Numbered from the stretch's first letter, positions 19,853-32,228 are shown. The stretch: 64,000 nucleotides of DNA from PVC group bacterium (GCA_003567005.1 PXBF01000029.1:45575-109574), one strand, 5' to 3'. Numbers and translations: made by a program. The notes: a model not told the origin generated them from the sequence alone.

Positions 19853-20323
19853 TTACCACGCATAATGCGCGAAGGCTTTATTGGCCTGCGCCATCTTATG
19901 CGTATCTTCCCGTTTCTTGATGCAATTTCCTTGATTATTAAATGCATCCAGTAATTCCAAAGCCACTGCTTGCTCCATGGGCATACCCCGACGGCCTTGG
20001 GAATACATCACCAACCAGCGTAATGCCAACGCGAGCTGACGACGCTCATTGATTTCTACTGGCACCTGATACGTCGCGCCACCTACACGCCGGGACTTCA
20101 CCTCAACCCGTGGTTTGATATTGTCAATCGCACGAATCAGTACCCCAAGAGGATCCTGACCCGACTTTTCTTCAATCCGTGTTAGCGCACCATAAACAAT
20201 ACGCTCGGCTGTCGTCTTCTTCCCCTTGCGCATGATGTAGTTGATCACTCGCGCCACCAGTTCACTGTTGAACCGTGGATCTGCCAGCACTTCACGCCGT
20301 TCTGCTCTTCTTCTACGCGCCAT
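19853..20323 (-). CDS. rpsG: 30S ribosomal protein S7
   Basis: 156 residues. It begins MARRRRAERREVLADPRFNS and contains KVINYIMxxGKK-type sequence (RVINYIMRKGKKTTAERIVY) and the signature VGGATYQVPVEINERRQLAL. S7 organises the 30S head and touches the E-site tRNA. GGAG precedes the ATG. It follows rpsL by 16 bp. Confidence 0.98.
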   Translation of the reverse strand: MARRRRAERREVLADPRFNSELVARVINYIMRKGKKTTAERIVYGALTRIEEKSGQDPLGVLIRAIDNIKPRVEVKSRRVGGATYQVPVEINERRQLALALRWLVMYSQGRRGMPMEQAVALELLDAFNNQGNCIKKREDTHKMAQANKAFAHYAW

Positions 20324-20339
20324 AACTATATACTCCGTA

Positions 20340-20720
20340 TCAGCTCGAGGCCTTGGGTCGCTTTACCCCGTATTTCGAGCGCCCGCGCTTGCGGTCATTG
20401 ACACCAAGTGTATCAAGTGCGCCTCGCACTACATGATAACGAACACCGGGTAAATCTTTTACACGACCACCCCGCACCAGCACAACACTATGCTCCTGCA
20501 AATTGTGCCCTTCTCCACCAATATACGCGCTGACTTCATATCCCGTCGTCAACCGTACACGAGCAACTTTACGTAACGCTGAATTCGGTTTCTTCGGCGT
20601 CATCGTCTTCACTTGCAAGCATACACCACGACGCTGCGGACATTTTGTCAGCGCACGTGACTTGCTCTTCTTTTTTACTGGCTTACGACCTTTGCGCACC
20701 AGTTGATTCATTGTCGGCAT
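20340..20720 (-). CDS. rpsL: 30S ribosomal protein S12
   Basis: 126 residues. It begins [38 protein letters not shown] and [19 protein letters not shown] hold the two Lys positions where streptomycin-resistance substitutions arise elsewhere; both are wild type here. The conserved Asp of the D88-type position (modified in some bacteria) is present in VKDLPG. The gene is 64 bp downstream of rpoC. Confidence 0.98.
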   Translation of the reverse strand: MPTMNQLVRKGRKPVKKKSKSRALTKCPQRRGVCLQVKTMTPKKPNSALRKVARVRLTTGYEVSAYIGGEGHNLQEHSVVLVRGGRVKDLPGVRYHVVRGALDTLGVNDRKRGRSKYGVKRPKASS

Positions 20721-20784
20721 ATCGTTTCCCTCTGTTTTTACAAGCGACCGCGAACTCTACTACATTCTCATATTTCAATTCAAG

Positions 20785-23700
20785 CTATTTATCCCACAAT
20801 TGATCAAATTTTCTTTCCTGCTCTTGGATATCGATCAACTCTTCCTCTGGAAGCTGCTCCGCTTTCGGCACCAATTTAATTTGGCGATTCGTCGGAAAGC
20901 CTGTTCCACCCGGTATGAGATGCCCCATAATCACGTTTTCCTTGAAGCCTCGCAATTCATCCTTACGCCCAAGCGTCGCCGCATCCGTCAGGATACGAGT
21001 GGTATCCTGGAAAGACGCTGCAGAAATGAAACTATCTGTCTCCAAGGAGGCTTTCGTGATACCTAGCAACGCAGGGGCTGCCTCTGCCGGACGACGTCCC
21101 TCTGCAATGGCTTTTTCATTCACCTCTAGGAAATACTGGCGCATCACCTGTTCGCCCCACAAGAATTCCGTGTCGCCCGGATTCGTGATCTTGACCTTGC
21201 GCAACATCTGGCGCACAATCACCTCAATATGCTTGTCATTGATTTCCACACCCTGCAGACGATACACCTGCTGGACTTCGTTAACCAGATACTCCTGTAA
21301 TTCCTGCGGTCCGCATACATCAAGAATCTCCTGTGGCACCACAGGTCCCTCGGTAAGCTGCTGGCCTTTGCGCACACGGTCGCCCTTGAAAACAACAATA
21401 TGTTTGCCCATCGGAATGAGATGCTCCTCCGTATCTCCCGTCATCTCGTCCCGAATAATCAGACAACGTTTGCCACGTTGATTCTCGCCAAAGTCTACAA
21501 CACCCTCGATTTTTGCAATCTCTGCGGCATCTTTCGGTTGCCGTGCCTCAAAGAGTTCGGCCACACGTGGCAAACCACCCGTAATATCCTTCGTCTTCGA
21601 TTCTTTTCGAGGCGTCTTCGCAAGCAAGGCTCCCGGCGTCACAGGCGTTCCCTCTTTCACAACAACGTGTGCGCCCGCGGGAATACTGTAAAACCCGAGA
21701 ACCTCATGATCCGTACCTTCACCATCAGCCTCAATAATGATCTGTGGATGCAGATTCTCTTTACTATCGAGAACAACGGTTCCGCTCATGCCGGTTGCTT
21801 CATCCACTTCTTTCTTCACGGATACGTTTTCAACGAAATCATGGAAACGAATCACACCGGACTGCTCGGCAAGAATCGGGACACTGTAGGGATCCCATTT
21901 CGCCAAACACATCCCCTTCTTTACGGAACCACCATCTTCAACCTGCAAAACAGTACCCATCGCTAAGGTGTAGCGCTCAAGCTCATGGCCCGATGGATCG
22001 TGTATACTGATGGAACCGTTTTTGTTCAGCACCACCAGGTCACCATCCGAATTCGCCACAACGCGTAAATCATGATAGCGAAGCGTACCTTTGTTTTTAG
22101 AGTTGACCTCCGGTTGCTTAAAGACTGAACTAGCCGTACCACCAATATGGAACGTACGCATCGTCAACTGCGTGCCTGGTTCACCAATGGATTGTGCCGC
22201 AATAATACCAACAGCGGTGCCTATCTCAACCGCACGCCCCGTCGCTAAATCACGACCATAACATTTTTCACACAATCCAACACGACTTTCACAAGTCAGC
22301 ACACTCCGGATCCGCACGCGGTCGATGCCGCTATCTTTGATCGATTTGGCCTTGATCTCATCGATTTCCTCATTCGTCGAAACCAATACCTCGCCCGTGA
22401 GAGGATGGTGCACATCGTTTAACGCTGTCCGACCAATCAGACGTTTGTCAATGCCTACCAAGTCCTCATCACCCTCGGAGATCGAAGTAATGTCGATACC
22501 ATTCACCGTCCCGCAATCCGGCTCCATGATGATAACATCCTGGGAAACATCCACCAGCTTCCGCGTCAAGTATCCCGCATCAGCTGTTTTCAGCGCCGTA
22601 TCAGCCAAACCTTTACGCGCCCCATGTGTACTAATAAAGTATTCCAGTACACTTAAGCCTTCACGAAAGTTGGCGGTAATCGGCCGTTCGATAATTTCAC
22701 CCGATGGCTTGGCCATTAAACCACGCATACCCGCTAGCTGGCGAATCTGCTGGCGACTGCCACGCGCTTTGGAATCGACCATCATGTACACAGGATTAAT
22801 TTCATCACTTTCAATGTTTTCATCGATTGACGTATACATCGAATTAGAGACTTCTTCCGTGGCATGCGTCCAAATGTCAACAATCTTATTGTAGCGCTCG
22901 CCATCCGTAATCACACCCTGTCGATATTGTTCCCGTACCTGCTCAACCGCATCACGGGCATCCTTTAAGATCTGTGTCTTTTCCTTCGGAATAATCATAT
23001 CAACCATTCCAACGGAAACACCAGCCCGGGTCGCCTGCTCAAATCCGGTCTTCTTCAAACTATCCAGAGCAACAACTGTCGCCGCATGACCTGCATGCTT
23101 ATGGCAATGCCAGATCAAATCGCCTAGAACGCTTTTATTCACAGTCTTGTTGATGAAACCCATCACCGGAGGCCAGACCTCGTTGAAAAATACACGTCCC
23201 ACAGTCGTTTCTATCACACGCGCCTCAGGATCACCAAACGCAGTTGCGCGACCTCGATCCGGATTCTGCAAGCGAATCCTTTGGTGAATCTTGAAGGCCC
23301 CTTCGCCGTAAGCCAAGTGAACCTCTTCCGTGTCGGAGAAAATGGGCAGGCGCTCGGGTGCGTCGCCCTTAACCCCATTTTGCACCGCAGACAAACGATC
23401 AGCCTGGGATAGTGCCGTCATGTAATAGACACCAAGGGCAATATCCTGCGTTGGCGTCATCACGGACTGCCCACTGGACGGCGAGAAAATATTGTTGGAA
23501 GCCAACATTAGCAGACGTGACTCCAACTGCGCCTCAACGGATAACGGTACGTGTACAGCCATTTGATCCCCGTCGAAGTCAGCATTGAATGCGGTACACA
23601 CCAGAGGATGTATACGGATGGCTTCACCCTCGACCAAAACAGGCTCGAACGATTGTATACTCAGCCGATGCAAGGTTGGCGCACGGTTTAACATCACCGT

Positions 23701-24960
23701 CTTGTCACGCGTCACCTCCTCGAGAATATCCCAAACATCGTCGGTCTGCTTCTCGATGAGCTTCTTTGCGCTGCGCACCGTGTGAACAACACCCATCTCT
23801 TTCAATCTACGAATGATGAAGGGTTCAAAAAGTGTTAGTGCCATCTTCTTCGGCAGGCCGCACTGATTTAACTTTAGTTCAGGACCAACGACAATGACAG
23901 AACGACCAGAATAGTCAACACGCTTACCGAGCAGGTTCTGACGAAAACGCCCGCCCTTGCCACGCAACATGTCACTCAACGATTTCAGCGGGCGATTCCC
24001 AGCACCGGTAACGGCACGTCCGTGACGCCCATTATCAAAAACCGCATCTACAGCCTCTTGCAACATGCGTTTCTCATTACGTATGATCACATCGGGTGTC
24101 TTCAATTGCTGTAAGTTCTTCAGACGATTGTTCCGATTGATGACACGGCGATACAAATCATTCAAATCAGAGGTTGCAAAACGCCCACCCTCTAGTGGAA
24201 CGAGTGGCCGAAGATCCGGTGGAATAACAGGCAATACGTCTAAAACCATCCACTCCGGACGCGTATTACTCGTGCGGAACCCCTCTGTGACCTTCATTCG
24301 CTTCGAAAGCTTTTTACGCGTCTGCTTGCTTTTCGTTTTCTGAATCTGCTCCTCGAGCTCTTCCAAAAGTTCTTGCAAGTTGATGTTCGTCAGCAACTCT
24401 CGAATACCTTCTGCACCCATTTTCGCTGAAAAATCATCGCCATATTTCTCGCGCGCCTCACGATAATCAGCTTCACTCAAAAGTTGACGCTCTTTCAGGG
24501 GCGTTTCACCAGGATCGGTAACGATATAATCCTCGTAATACAGGACCCGTTCCAGTGAGCTTGCCGTCATATCCAGCATGAGACCAATCCGGCTCGGTGT
24601 ACATTTGAAGAACCAGATATGCGATACCGGAACCGCCAACTCGATATGTCCCATACGCTCGCGACGAACACGCGAAAGCGTTACTTCTACGCCACAACGA
24701 TCACAAATCACGCCTTTGTGTTTAATTCGCTTGTATTTACCGCAACTACACTCCCAGTCCTTGGTTGGTCCGAATATCTTCTCACAAAACAACCCACCAC
24801 GCTCTGGCTTGTAGGTACGGTAATTGATCGTCTCAGGATTTTTTACCTCTCCACGACTCCACGCACGTATCGTTTCCGGCTCAGCAAGTGTAATCCCGAC
24901 CGAATCAAAAGCTCCAAAATCGTTCAGGTAGCTCGTCTCTTTTCCGTAAATTGGATTCAA
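20785..24960 (-). CDS. rpoC: RNA polymerase beta' subunit (TTG start)
   Basis: 1391 residues from a TTG at 24960, chosen because GGGAGGAG stands 5-6 bases before it. A longer frame from 24981 would translate that Shine-Dalgarno. The N-terminal zinc ribbon is [20 protein letters not shown]. The catalytic magnesium loop is NADFDGDQM. The second zinc cluster includes [10 protein letters not shown], and the trigger-loop region carries [19 protein letters not shown]. The length is typical of species without a large lineage insertion. It is separated from rpoB by 24 bp. Confidence 0.97.
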   Translation of the reverse strand: MNPIYGKETSYLNDFGAFDSVGITLAEPETIRAWSRGEVKNPETINYRTYKPERGGLFCEKIFGPTKDWECSCGKYKRIKHKGVICDRCGVEVTLSRVRRERMGHIELAVPVSHIWFFKCTPSRIGLMLDMTASSLERVLYYEDYIVTDPGETPLKERQLLSEADYREAREKYGDDFSAKMGAEGIRELLTNINLQELLEELEEQIQKTKSKQTRKKLSKRMKVTEGFRTSNTRPEWMVLDVLPVIPPDLRPLVPLEGGRFATSDLNDLYRRVINRNNRLKNLQQLKTPDVIIRNEKRMLQEAVDAVFDNGRHGRAVTGAGNRPLKSLSDMLRGKGGRFRQNLLGKRVDYSGRSVIVVGPELKLNQCGLPKKMALTLFEPFIIRRLKEMGVVHTVRSAKKLIEKQTDDVWDILEEVTRDKTVMLNRAPTLHRLSIQSFEPVLVEGEAIRIHPLVCTAFNADFDGDQMAVHVPLSVEAQLESRLLMLASNNIFSPSSGQSVMTPTQDIALGVYYMTALSQADRLSAVQNGVKGDAPERLPIFSDTEEVHLAYGEGAFKIHQRIRLQNPDRGRATAFGDPEARVIETTVGRVFFNEVWPPVMGFINKTVNKSVLGDLIWHCHKHAGHAATVVALDSLKKTGFEQATRAGVSVGMVDMIIPKEKTQILKDARDAVEQVREQYRQGVITDGERYNKIVDIWTHATEEVSNSMYTSIDENIESDEINPVYMMVDSKARGSRQQIRQLAGMRGLMAKPSGEIIERPITANFREGLSVLEYFISTHGARKGLADTALKTADAGYLTRKLVDVSQDVIIMEPDCGTVNGIDITSISEGDEDLVGIDKRLIGRTALNDVHHPLTGEVLVSTNEEIDEIKAKSIKDSGIDRVRIRSVLTCESRVGLCEKCYGRDLATGRAVEIGTAVGIIAAQSIGEPGTQLTMRTFHIGGTASSVFKQPEVNSKNKGTLRYHDLRVVANSDGDLVVLNKNGSISIHDPSGHELERYTLAMGTVLQVEDGGSVKKGMCLAKWDPYSVPILAEQSGVIRFHDFVENVSVKKEVDEATGMSGTVVLDSKENLHPQIIIEADGEGTDHEVLGFYSIPAGAHVVVKEGTPVTPGALLAKTPRKESKTKDITGGLPRVAELFEARQPKDAAEIAKIEGVVDFGENQRGKRCLIIRDEMTGDTEEHLIPMGKHIVVFKGDRVRKGQQLTEGPVVPQEILDVCGPQELQEYLVNEVQQVYRLQGVEINDKHIEVIVRQMLRKVKITNPGDTEFLWGEQVMRQYFLEVNEKAIAEGRRPAEAAPALLGITKASLETDSFISAASFQDTTRILTDAATLGRKDELRGFKENVIMGHLIPGGTGFPTNRQIKLVPKAEQLPEEELIDIQEQERKFDQLWDK

Positions 24961-24984
24961 TGTTACTCCTCCCGGCTGCAAACG

Positions 24985-27900
24985 TTATTGTGGTAGGCTA
25001 CTGCGCTTTTCACCTTCGACCTGCACATCCAGGCACAAGCCGCGTAATTCGTTAATCAAAACACTGAACGATTCCGGCATCCCGGCATCAAGCGTATTGG
25101 AGCCCTTTACGATGGACTCGTAGATGCGCGTGCGTCCGCTCACGTCATCGCTCTTCACCGTCAGAAGTTCCTGTAAGGCATAGGCGACACCGTAGGCTTC
25201 CAATGCCCAAACTTCCATTTCGCCCAAACGCTGTCCACCGTATTGCGCCTTCCCGCCAAGGGGTTGCTGCGTCACCAGAGAATAGGGACCAACGGCACGT
25301 GCATGTATTTTATCCGTAACCAAATGATGTAATTTCAGAATGTAGATTTGCCCCACAACAACACGCTGATCAAAGGCCTCACCCGTACGGCCATCAAACA
25401 AGACACTCTTGCCGTCATCCGGCAATCCCGCTTTGCGCAACAGGTCGTCGATATCTTTTTCTGGAATCCCGTCAAATACAGGGGTTGCAGCGTGCATACC
25501 CAAAGCTTTGCACGCAGCACCTAAATGCGTTTCAAAAACTTGTCCCAAGTTCATACGCGAGGGCACACCTAGCGGATTCAGCACGATGTCAACAGGCGTC
25601 CCATCCGGCAAGAAAGGCATATCCGCATCCGGCATAATGCGTGCAACAACACCTTTGTTACCATGGCGCCCCGCTAACTTATCGCCAACAGACAATTTCT
25701 TCTTGGCCGCAATATACACCTTGACCTGCTTGATAATACCAGAATCCAGATCATCACCACTCTCTAAGCGCTCAATCGAATTCTGATACTCTTCATCCAA
25801 CTCGGCAAAACGTGGCTTATACTCACTGATGATATCATCAATCTTTATCTGAATGGGGCTGCTTTCAATTCGTATATGATCACTCACCGCTGACAATTTT
25901 CGCAAGAGCGTCTTCGTGATCTTACGGTTTGCAGGAATAATAATTTCCTCGGCTTCTACATCGATAACATCCAAGGGAATCTTCTCTCCCAAAAGAATGT
26001 TACTCAGTGCTTCCGTGAGATCATTCTGCAATTCCTGCCGCTTCGCCTTATGCTCCTCTTCAATCGATTTACGCTGGCGTTTCCGCTGTGCCGGCGAAGA
26101 ATCAGCACTCTTGGCTTCCTTTTGCGCCGTAACCTTGACGTCCATTACGATACCATATGTCCCACTCGGAACGGTAAGGGATGTATCCCGTACCTCCGCC
26201 GCTTTTTCACCAAAGATCGCACGTAACAGACGCTCCTCCGGTGCCAGCTCCGTCTCGCTCTTGGGAGTGATTTTTCCCACCAAAATGTCACCAGGACGAA
26301 CCTCCGCCCCCGGACGAATGACACCATCAGCACCGAGATTCCGTAACGCTTCCTCTCCCACGTTGGGAATGTCGCGCGTGATCTCTTCGGGCCCAAGCTT
26401 CGTATCTCGCGCACCAACCTCAAACTCTTGAATTTGGATGGAAGTAAATGCATCTTCACGCACAAGTCGTTGACTGATGAGAATCGCATCCTCAAAGTTA
26501 TAGCCCGACCAAGGCATGAACGCTACTTGCAGATTCTTGCCAAGCGCCAGTTCGCCCTGATCTGTCGCAGGACCATCGGCTAATGGTTGTCCCGCTTCAA
26601 CCTTTTCACCTAAACGCACAATCGGCTTTTGGTTTATGCATGTCCCCGCATTAGAACGCCGGAATTTTTGCAGACGATACTCCTGATAGGCATCAGCGGG
26701 TGTTTTCTTCGTGGGCATACTACCATCGACAGATACGACAATGCGCTTCGCAGAGACATACGCTACAACACCGGCCTTCTCTGCCAAAACCATCACCCGT
26801 GAATCACGCGCAGCGCGGGCTTCCAATCCCGTTGCCACATAGGGACGCTCTACCCGTAACAACGGAACAGCTTGACGCATCATGTTCGCGCCCATCAAAG
26901 CACGGTTCGCGTCATCGTGCTCTAAGAACGGAATCATACCGGCGGCAATACTGACCACCTGCTTCGGCGATACATCCATATAATCGATCTCTTCGCCAGG
27001 AACCTCCAAAAACTCCCCACGGTGACGAACAGATACTAACGGATTTCGAAAACGTCCGTCATCCTGTAGCGGCGCATTCGCTTGCGCAATGACATACCGC
27101 TCTTCCTTATCGGCAGACAAAAACTCAACATCATCCGTCACGCGCCCCTTCTCTACACGGCGATACGGACTCTCGATAAACCCAAATGCGTTGACGTGCG
27201 CATAAATACTCAGCGATGAGATAAGACCAATGTTCGGCCCCTCCGGTGTCTCAATCGGACAAATTCGACCATAGTGACTGCTATGCACGTCACGAACTTC
27301 GAAACCAGCGCGTTCACGGCTCAATCCACCTGGTCCCAAGGCACTTAATCGACGCTTATGCGCCAATTCAGATAGCGGGTTCGTCTGATCCATAAACTGG
27401 CTCAACTGGCTCCGACCAAAAAAGTCTTGTACAACAGCAGATAGAGATTTGGAATTGACAAGTCGCTGCGGCGATAATGTACCAGTGGTTGGATCAAAAA
27501 GAGTCATACGTTCGCGAATCAAGCGCTCCGTCCGCGCCAGACCCATGCGACACTGATTTTCCATCAGTTCACCTACCGTCCGAACCCGACGGCTACCTAA
27601 ATGGTCAATGTCATCTACATTCTCAACACCTCTGCGGACATTGATGAGGTGGCGCAAGGATTCAATAACATCGCGTTCATCTAAAACCCGCATGTCATTG
27701 TCGATTTCATCTTCCAACCCAAGCTTCTGATTGATCTTGTACCGCCCTACACTACCCAGATCATAGCGCCGAGGGTCAAAAAATAAACGTCGTAATAGTT
27801 GCCGTGCATTGGATGCGGTCGCAGGATCACCCGGACGTAATTTATGATAAATATCCTTGAGCGCTTCATCGGCCGTATGTACCGGATCCGCCTTCAAACT

Positions 27901-28752
27901 CTTTAACAACAGACCATCGTCCCATGAAACATCGACCACATCAACGCTATCAATGCCCGCTTCATGAACCTGCCGCATCGCGGCTTCTGTCAGAGGTTCG
28001 TATTTACGCGCAAGCACGGTTTTGGAATCCAAGTCTATAATATCATCCTTGAATACTTTCGCAGCGAGCTCATCCTCTGTGACTGTGGCTTTTACCTTCA
28101 CAGATGCGAAATCATAATACAAACCAAGTATCTCTTCATCACTTCCGTAGCCAAGAGCACGCAAGAAGGTTGTCGCTAAAAACTTACGGCGCCGACGTTT
28201 ACGGTCCATGTATATCCATATCAGGTCGGAGGTATCGAACTGGATTTCAATCCAGGAACCACGATCGGGAATGACCCGGATGGAATACAACATCGCACCG
28301 TTCGCATGCACCGAACGCTCTGAACAAATGCCCGGAGATCGATGAAGCTGACTGACAACAACGCGCTCGGCACCGTTCACAACAAAGGCACCGGTATCTG
28401 TCATCAAGGGCACGTCCCCCATGAATACAACATCTTCCGTAACACTGTCGCCATCTTTTAGTCGAAACGTAACATGCAGGGGAGACGCATAGGTCTGCCC
28501 CTCATAGACACATGCTACAGGATCCAATTTCGGCTCCGATAACTCATATTTCACATAGTCTAATATATAACGGCCATCGTAGCTCTCTATCGGAAATACC
28601 TCTTTGAAAATCCCCTCTAGCCCTTGTGCAGCACGACCTTCCGGTTCTACAGCACGCTGCAAAAACTCCCGGTAGGAACGCGTTTGCACATCAATCAGGT
28701 TAGGAGGGTCAATGATTTCCCGCAATTTGCCGAAGTTAATTCTATCTACCAC
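24985..28752 (-). CDS. rpoB: RNA polymerase beta subunit (GTG start)
   Basis: 1255 residues. It starts at GTG 28752 behind GAGG. The rifampicin-binding region reads [20 protein letters not shown] then RLSALGPGG, with the Asp, His and Ser positions that confer resistance when changed all in their sensitive form. The C-terminal [20 protein letters not shown] block that joins beta' is present. An Arg/Lys/Glu-rich insertion ([20 protein letters not shown]) occurs near the middle. The order rplL-rpoB-rpoC is standard. Confidence 0.98.
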   Translation of the reverse strand: MVDRINFGKLREIIDPPNLIDVQTRSYREFLQRAVEPEGRAAQGLEGIFKEVFPIESYDGRYILDYVKYELSEPKLDPVACVYEGQTYASPLHVTFRLKDGDSVTEDVVFMGDVPLMTDTGAFVVNGAERVVVSQLHRSPGICSERSVHANGAMLYSIRVIPDRGSWIEIQFDTSDLIWIYMDRKRRRRKFLATTFLRALGYGSDEEILGLYYDFASVKVKATVTEDELAAKVFKDDIIDLDSKTVLARKYEPLTEAAMRQVHEAGIDSVDVVDVSWDDGLLLKSLKADPVHTADEALKDIYHKLRPGDPATASNARQLLRRLFFDPRRYDLGSVGRYKINQKLGLEDEIDNDMRVLDERDVIESLRHLINVRRGVENVDDIDHLGSRRVRTVGELMENQCRMGLARTERLIRERMTLFDPTTGTLSPQRLVNSKSLSAVVQDFFGRSQLSQFMDQTNPLSELAHKRRLSALGPGGLSRERAGFEVRDVHSSHYGRICPIETPEGPNIGLISSLSIYAHVNAFGFIESPYRRVEKGRVTDDVEFLSADKEERYVIAQANAPLQDDGRFRNPLVSVRHRGEFLEVPGEEIDYMDVSPKQVVSIAAGMIPFLEHDDANRALMGANMMRQAVPLLRVERPYVATGLEARAARDSRVMVLAEKAGVVAYVSAKRIVVSVDGSMPTKKTPADAYQEYRLQKFRRSNAGTCINQKPIVRLGEKVEAGQPLADGPATDQGELALGKNLQVAFMPWSGYNFEDAILISQRLVREDAFTSIQIQEFEVGARDTKLGPEEITRDIPNVGEEALRNLGADGVIRPGAEVRPGDILVGKITPKSETELAPEERLLRAIFGEKAAEVRDTSLTVPSGTYGIVMDVKVTAQKEAKSADSSPAQRKRQRKSIEEEHKAKRQELQNDLTEALSNILLGEKIPLDVIDVEAEEIIIPANRKITKTLLRKLSAVSDHIRIESSPIQIKIDDIISEYKPRFAELDEEYQNSIERLESGDDLDSGIIKQVKVYIAAKKKLSVGDKLAGRHGNKGVVARIMPDADMPFLPDGTPVDIVLNPLGVPSRMNLGQVFETHLGAACKALGMHAATPVFDGIPEKDIDDLLRKAGLPDDGKSVLFDGRTGEAFDQRVVVGQIYILKLHHLVTDKIHARAVGPYSLVTQQPLGGKAQYGGQRLGEMEVWALEAYGVAYALQELLTVKSDDVSGRTRIYESIVKGSNTLDAGMPESFSVLINELRGLCLDVQVEGEKRSSLPQ

Positions 28753-28820
28753 AAAGACACCTCACATCAATTTTTTCAAAGAAGCTTCCCATACACAACG
28801 AATAAACGAAATCGAATACC

Positions 28821-29228
28821 CTATTTGATTTCGACTGAAGCACCCGCTGCTTCGAGCGTCTTCTTCATCTCTTCTGCTTCCTCTTTGGAAACAGCTTCTT
28901 TTACCGGCTTCGGTGCACTCTCAACCAAATCCTTTGAATCCTTCAGACCCAGTCCGGTGATAGCGCGAACCTCTTTAATCACACCAATCTTCTTCGCTCC
29001 ACCATCCTTCAGAATTACATCAAATTCGGTCTTTTCCTCTTCGGCTTCGGCTGCCGCCGCTGGAGCAGCTGCACCCGCCATCATTGCAACCGGCGCCGAT
29101 GCGGTTACACCAAGACGATCCTCTAGCGCTTTTACAAGCTGCGATAACTCCAGCACGCTAATGCCTTCGATCCAATCAATAAATTCTGCCATCTTACCTT
29201 CAACTTTAACTTCAACTTCTTCTGACAT
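28821..29228 (-). CDS. rplL: 50S ribosomal protein L7/L12
   Basis: 135 residues. The N-terminal dimerisation helices ([17 protein letters not shown]) are joined by an Ala-rich hinge ([20 protein letters not shown]) to the C-terminal factor-binding domain ([36 protein letters not shown]). It is some ten residues longer than typical because of an acidic N-terminal leader ([12 protein letters not shown]). AAGGAG precedes the ATG. Confidence 0.97.
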   Translation of the reverse strand: MSEEVEVKVEGKMAEFIDWIEGISVLELSQLVKALEDRLGVTASAPVAMMAGAAAPAAAAEAEEEKTEFDVILKDGGAKKIGVIKEVRAITGLGLKDSKDLVESAPKPVKEAVSKEEAEEMKKTLEAAGASVEIK

Positions 29229-29278
29229 GACCTGCTCCTTATTCTGTTCTTAATGTTTCATAACAACCTGTTCCACGA

Positions 29279-29800
29279 TCAGGCTGCTTCTTTCTTTTTC
29301 GCTTCAATGGCGGTTAACACATACAACAAGCTCGACACCTTCGCATGCATGACGCCAACCAACTGCGTCATAGGTGCCTGAACTGTTCCGACAAGCTGAC
29401 CAAGCAATACTTCACGCGCCGGCAAATCTGCCATTGCATCAACGTCCTGCTCGGACAACAATTGGGTGTTGAGGCTGCCACCCTTTAAAACCAATAATTT
29501 GTGTTCTTTGATAAAAGCTTTCAACGACTTCGCAACAGCCGTGACGTCATCACCTCCTGTGACCATGACCGTCTTACCGCTCAGCGCCGTCTCCGGTACA
29601 TTCCGGCCAACATCTTGCAACACCACCCCAAGCAAACTGTTCTTGACAACCAATGCTTTGGCCCCGACAGCATGTAAGCTGCTACGAAGTGCTGCAAAAT
29701 GCTTTACTTTCATCCCACTGTAGTCCGCCAGCAACACGTGCGCACTGCCTGCCACAGCATCATGAATCTCTTTTAAAATTGCTTCTTTTTCCGGTCTCAT
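29279..29800 (-). CDS. rplJ: 50S ribosomal protein L10
   Basis: 173 residues. The N-terminal RNA-binding domain has EIHDAVAGSAHVLLADYSGM and VVKNSLLGVVLQ. The C-terminal helix (LTAIEAKKKEAA) is where L7/L12 dimers attach. AAGGAATACCG precedes the ATG. The 25-bp gap after rplA leaves no room for the long L10 leader found in enterics. Confidence 0.96.
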   Translation of the reverse strand: MRPEKEAILKEIHDAVAGSAHVLLADYSGMKVKHFAALRSSLHAVGAKALVVKNSLLGVVLQDVGRNVPETALSGKTVMVTGGDDVTAVAKSLKAFIKEHKLLVLKGGSLNTQLLSEQDVDAMADLPAREVLLGQLVGTVQAPMTQLVGVMHAKVSSLLYVLTAIEAKKKEAA

Positions 29801-29825
29801 CGGTATTCCTTCCTACCCTTACGAA

Positions 29826-30509
29826 CTACTCTTTAATGTTTACTCGTAGTCCTACGCCCATTGTGGTTGAAATCGAGCAGTTTCGGATGTAAATCCCCTT
29901 CGCTCCTGCAGGCTTTGCTGCTCGAACGGCAGCGGCCAAGGCTTCGATATTCTCACATAGCTGCTCAACCGTAAATGACAACTTACCCACGGCGGCCGCA
30001 ATATTACCATGACGGTCCATGCGAAACTCAACACGCCCGCCCTTGGCTGCTTTCACAGCAGCGGCAGTGTCATCGCTGACCGTTCCGGTTTTAGGGTTCG
30101 GCATTAAACCACGCGGCCCCAAAACACGACCCAGTTTGCGAACCTCTTGCATCGCCTCAGGCGTTGCTACCGCAACATCAAAATCCGTGAAGCCACCTTT
30201 GACCTTCTCGATCATATCTTCGTTTCCAACGAAATCCGCGCCAGCCTCACGGGCTGCATCAGCTGCCGCCCCTGCGGCAAATACCAAGACCCGAACGGAT
30301 TTACCCGTACCATTCGGCAACGCAACGGTACTACGAATGGCGTTCTCAGATTTACGGGGATCGATCCCCATACGAAACGCAAGCTCAACGGATTCATCAA
30401 AGGAAGCCCCCGGATGCTCCTTGAGAAACGTAACGGCTTCTTCCAATTCCACAACGCCCCTTGGCGCCTGAGCCTGAATGGCTTTGAAACGTTTGCCATG
30501 TTTTGGCAT
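29826..30509 (-). CDS. rplA: 50S ribosomal protein L1
   Basis: 227 residues. It begins MPKHGKRFKAIQAQ. It has the L1 signature region KLGRVLGPRGLMPNPKTGTV and the C-terminal block AKPAGAKGIYIRNCSISTTM. L1 forms the mobile stalk that moves E-site tRNA and often autoregulates the rplKA operon. A 116-bp gap separates it from rplK, the longest spacing in this part of the operon, but I found no clear regulatory fold in it. Confidence 0.97.
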   Translation of the reverse strand: MPKHGKRFKAIQAQAPRGVVELEEAVTFLKEHPGASFDESVELAFRMGIDPRKSENAIRSTVALPNGTGKSVRVLVFAAGAAADAAREAGADFVGNEDMIEKVKGGFTDFDVAVATPEAMQEVRKLGRVLGPRGLMPNPKTGTVSDDTAAAVKAAKGGRVEFRMDRHGNIAAAVGKLSFTVEQLCENIEALAAAVRAAKPAGAKGIYIRNCSISTTMGVGLRVNIKE

Positions 30510-30625
30510 TTTCTCACTCCTTACTCATAAAGCACAAGCTCATCATAGCTGTGCCCCGGTCCACGTGTAACCAAACCGGCAGGAAACCGTTCCCGCCAGG
30601 CAGCCAACTCCCGGATTCTTACGAC

Positions 30626-31054
30626 TTATCCTTCAACGACTTCTATACCCATACTGCGGGCCGTGCCTTCAATCATACGTTCAGCAGCAACCGTATCGCG
30701 GGCATTCAAATCATCCTTCTTCGTCTGCACGATTTCTTGTATCTGTGCACGCGTCACAGAACCAACCTTTTCCTTGTGGGGCTCCCCTGAACCTTTTGCC
30801 AAACCGGCAGCCCGCTTTAACAGCGAAGCGGCAGGAGGACTCTTTACCACAAACGTGAAAGACCGATCCGCAAACACGGAAATGACAACGGGAATCACCA
30901 ACCCCGCTTTGTCCTGCGTGCGCGCATTGAACGCTTTGCAGAACTCCATAATGTTTACACCATGCTGACCCAAGGCCGGCCCCACGGGCGGTGCCGGATT
31001 CGCCTGGCCTGCAGGAATCTGTAATTTAATCTCACCGATGACTTTTTTGGCCAT
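30626..31054 (-). CDS. rplK: 50S ribosomal protein L11
   Basis: 142 residues. It begins [20 protein letters not shown] then [20 protein letters not shown], with the Pro-rich N-terminal switch that binds thiostrepton-type antibiotics and the GTPase-centre rRNA. The C-terminal [12 protein letters not shown] matches the family. GAGGCAAGG lies directly before the ATG. Confidence 0.98.
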   Translation of the reverse strand: MAKKVIGEIKLQIPAGQANPAPPVGPALGQHGVNIMEFCKAFNARTQDKAGLVIPVVISVFADRSFTFVVKSPPAASLLKRAAGLAKGSGEPHKEKVGSVTRAQIQEIVQTKKDDLNARDTVAAERMIEGTARSMGIEVVEG

Positions 31055-31120
31055 CTCCTTGCCTCACTCTCTGCTAATGTACGTTACCTAGACTGACCGA
31101 TGCTCAACGCAAATCCATGC

Positions 31121-31669
31121 TCACGAGCGCTCTACCTGCCAGTACTCCAGCTCCACGGAAACCAGACGATCAAAAATAGCCACGGAAACTTTCAAACGTC
31201 CCCGTTCTGGATCAATCTCATCAACGGTTCCACTAAGATTCACAAACGGTCCATCCGTGATCTTTATCGTTTCACCAACTTCATACGTTACTTTGGGAGC
31301 GACCTTCTCTTTCTTCTCTTCAACCTGATGAAGGACAACATTAACCTCTTCTTCAGGTAGAGGAACAGGCCGCTCGCCACCAACAAAACCTATGACTCCC
31401 GTTGTCTCTTTGATAAAATGCCAGGTCCGCTCGATTAATTGACGATTCTCGTCATACAACGCAATATTCACCAGTACGTATCCAGGGAAAAATTTCCGCG
31501 TTGTCGTCGTACGCACACCACGCTTGACCTCGGACACCTTTTCCGTGGGGATAATTACGTCACCGATATAGTCACCCATTTCATCAATGGCCACACGCTT
31601 CAGGATCCCGTCACGCACCTTCGTCTCTTGACCGGTCAACGTGTGAACCACAAACCACTGTTTTTCCAT
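31121..31669 (-). CDS. nusG: Transcription elongation and antitermination factor NusG
   Basis: 182 residues. The NGN domain begins MEKQWFVVHTLTGQETKVRD and contains RKFFPGYVLVNI. The KOW domain (ETIKITDGPFVNLSGTVDEI) joins S10 or Rho. Both partners, NusG and S10, are encoded in the same block. It follows secE by 15 bp, the standard arrangement. Confidence 0.98.
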   Translation of the reverse strand: MEKQWFVVHTLTGQETKVRDGILKRVAIDEMGDYIGDVIIPTEKVSEVKRGVRTTTTRKFFPGYVLVNIALYDENRQLIERTWHFIKETTGVIGFVGGERPVPLPEEEVNVVLHQVEEKKEKVAPKVTYEVGETIKITDGPFVNLSGTVDEIDPERGRLKVSVAIFDRLVSVELEYWQVERS

Positions 31670-31684
31670 TTGCCGTTACCTCTG

Positions 31685-31900
31685 TTACCCTCTCGGCACA
31701 AGCCAACGAAGAGCATATTCCAAAATCGCGTCACTGACTCCTACATACAAACCAAGCAGAACAACGCCGATAATCACAACCACTGTGTGCATGACAAGGG
31801 CCCGACGATCCGGCCAGGTTGAACGTTTCATCTCTAGCACGACTTCGTGCAAGTAATTCTTGAACCGCGTTAACGCTGGCTTTTTCTGTTCCTCACTCAT
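31685..31900 (-). CDS. secE: Protein translocase subunit SecE
   Basis: 71 residues. It begins MSEEQKKPALTRFKNYLHEV with the conserved EMKRSTWPDRR motif ahead of one membrane helix (VVVIIGVVLLGLYVGVSDAI). This is the short, single-TM form of SecE. The ATG at 31900 is chosen because GAGG precedes it; in-frame codons further upstream run into the tRNA-Trp gene. It partners SecY encoded downstream in the block. Confidence 0.95.
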   Translation of the reverse strand: MSEEQKKPALTRFKNYLHEVVLEMKRSTWPDRRALVMHTVVVIIGVVLLGLYVGVSDAILEYALRWLVPRG

Positions 31901-31960
31901 CCTATCCTCGCTATACGTGCCTGTACCACCGGCATAAAGGTTCCTTAACCGCAACACCAA

Positions 31961-32037
31961 TGGCAGGCCAGGAGGGAATCGAACCCCCAACCCCCGGTTT
32001 TGGAGACCGGTGCTCTGCCAAATTGAGCTACTGGCCT
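31961..32037 (-). tRNA. tRNA-Trp (anticodon CCA), CCA end encoded
   Basis: On the minus strand the acceptor AGGCCAG pairs with CTGGCCT, the D-arm begins TAGCTCAATTTGGCAGAGC, the anticodon loop is CTCCAAA (CCA = Trp) and the T-arm carries GGTTCGATTCC. The 3' CCA is encoded in the DNA at 31961-31963. It lies between rpmG and secE, a position seen in many bacteria. Confidence 0.97.
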
Positions 32038-32047
32038 AGAACAGTCG

Positions 32048-32200
32048 TTATTTGATCTCCCGGTGAACCGTTCGCTTCTTGTCAAACCGACAAAATTTCA
32101 GGATCTCCAAACGACCTGGTGTCTGTGTCTTGTTTTTCGTTGTCGTGTAATTGCGCCTTTTGCACTCCGTACAAGCCAACGTAATCTGCTCTCTGGGCAT
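32048..32200 (-). CDS. rpmG: 50S ribosomal protein L33
   Basis: 50 residues, found by translating the gap between tuf and tRNA-Trp. It begins [20 protein letters not shown] and ends [10 protein letters not shown]. The CTEC pair and the later Cys (LKFCRF) indicate the cysteine-containing, probably zinc-binding, form. It lies ahead of tRNA-Trp and secE in the common rpmG-trnW-secE-nusG arrangement. Confidence 0.96.
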   Translation of the reverse strand: MPREQITLACTECKRRNYTTTKNKTQTPGRLEILKFCRFDKKRTVHREIK

Positions 32201-32228
32201 CGTTTCACCACCCGTCTACGGACACTAC

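Noticed and set aside
2120..31054. Many long frames antisense to ribosomal, rpo and ilvD genes
   Set aside because: Each lies opposite a clearly identified protein gene and shows no domain; they are reading-frame shadows.
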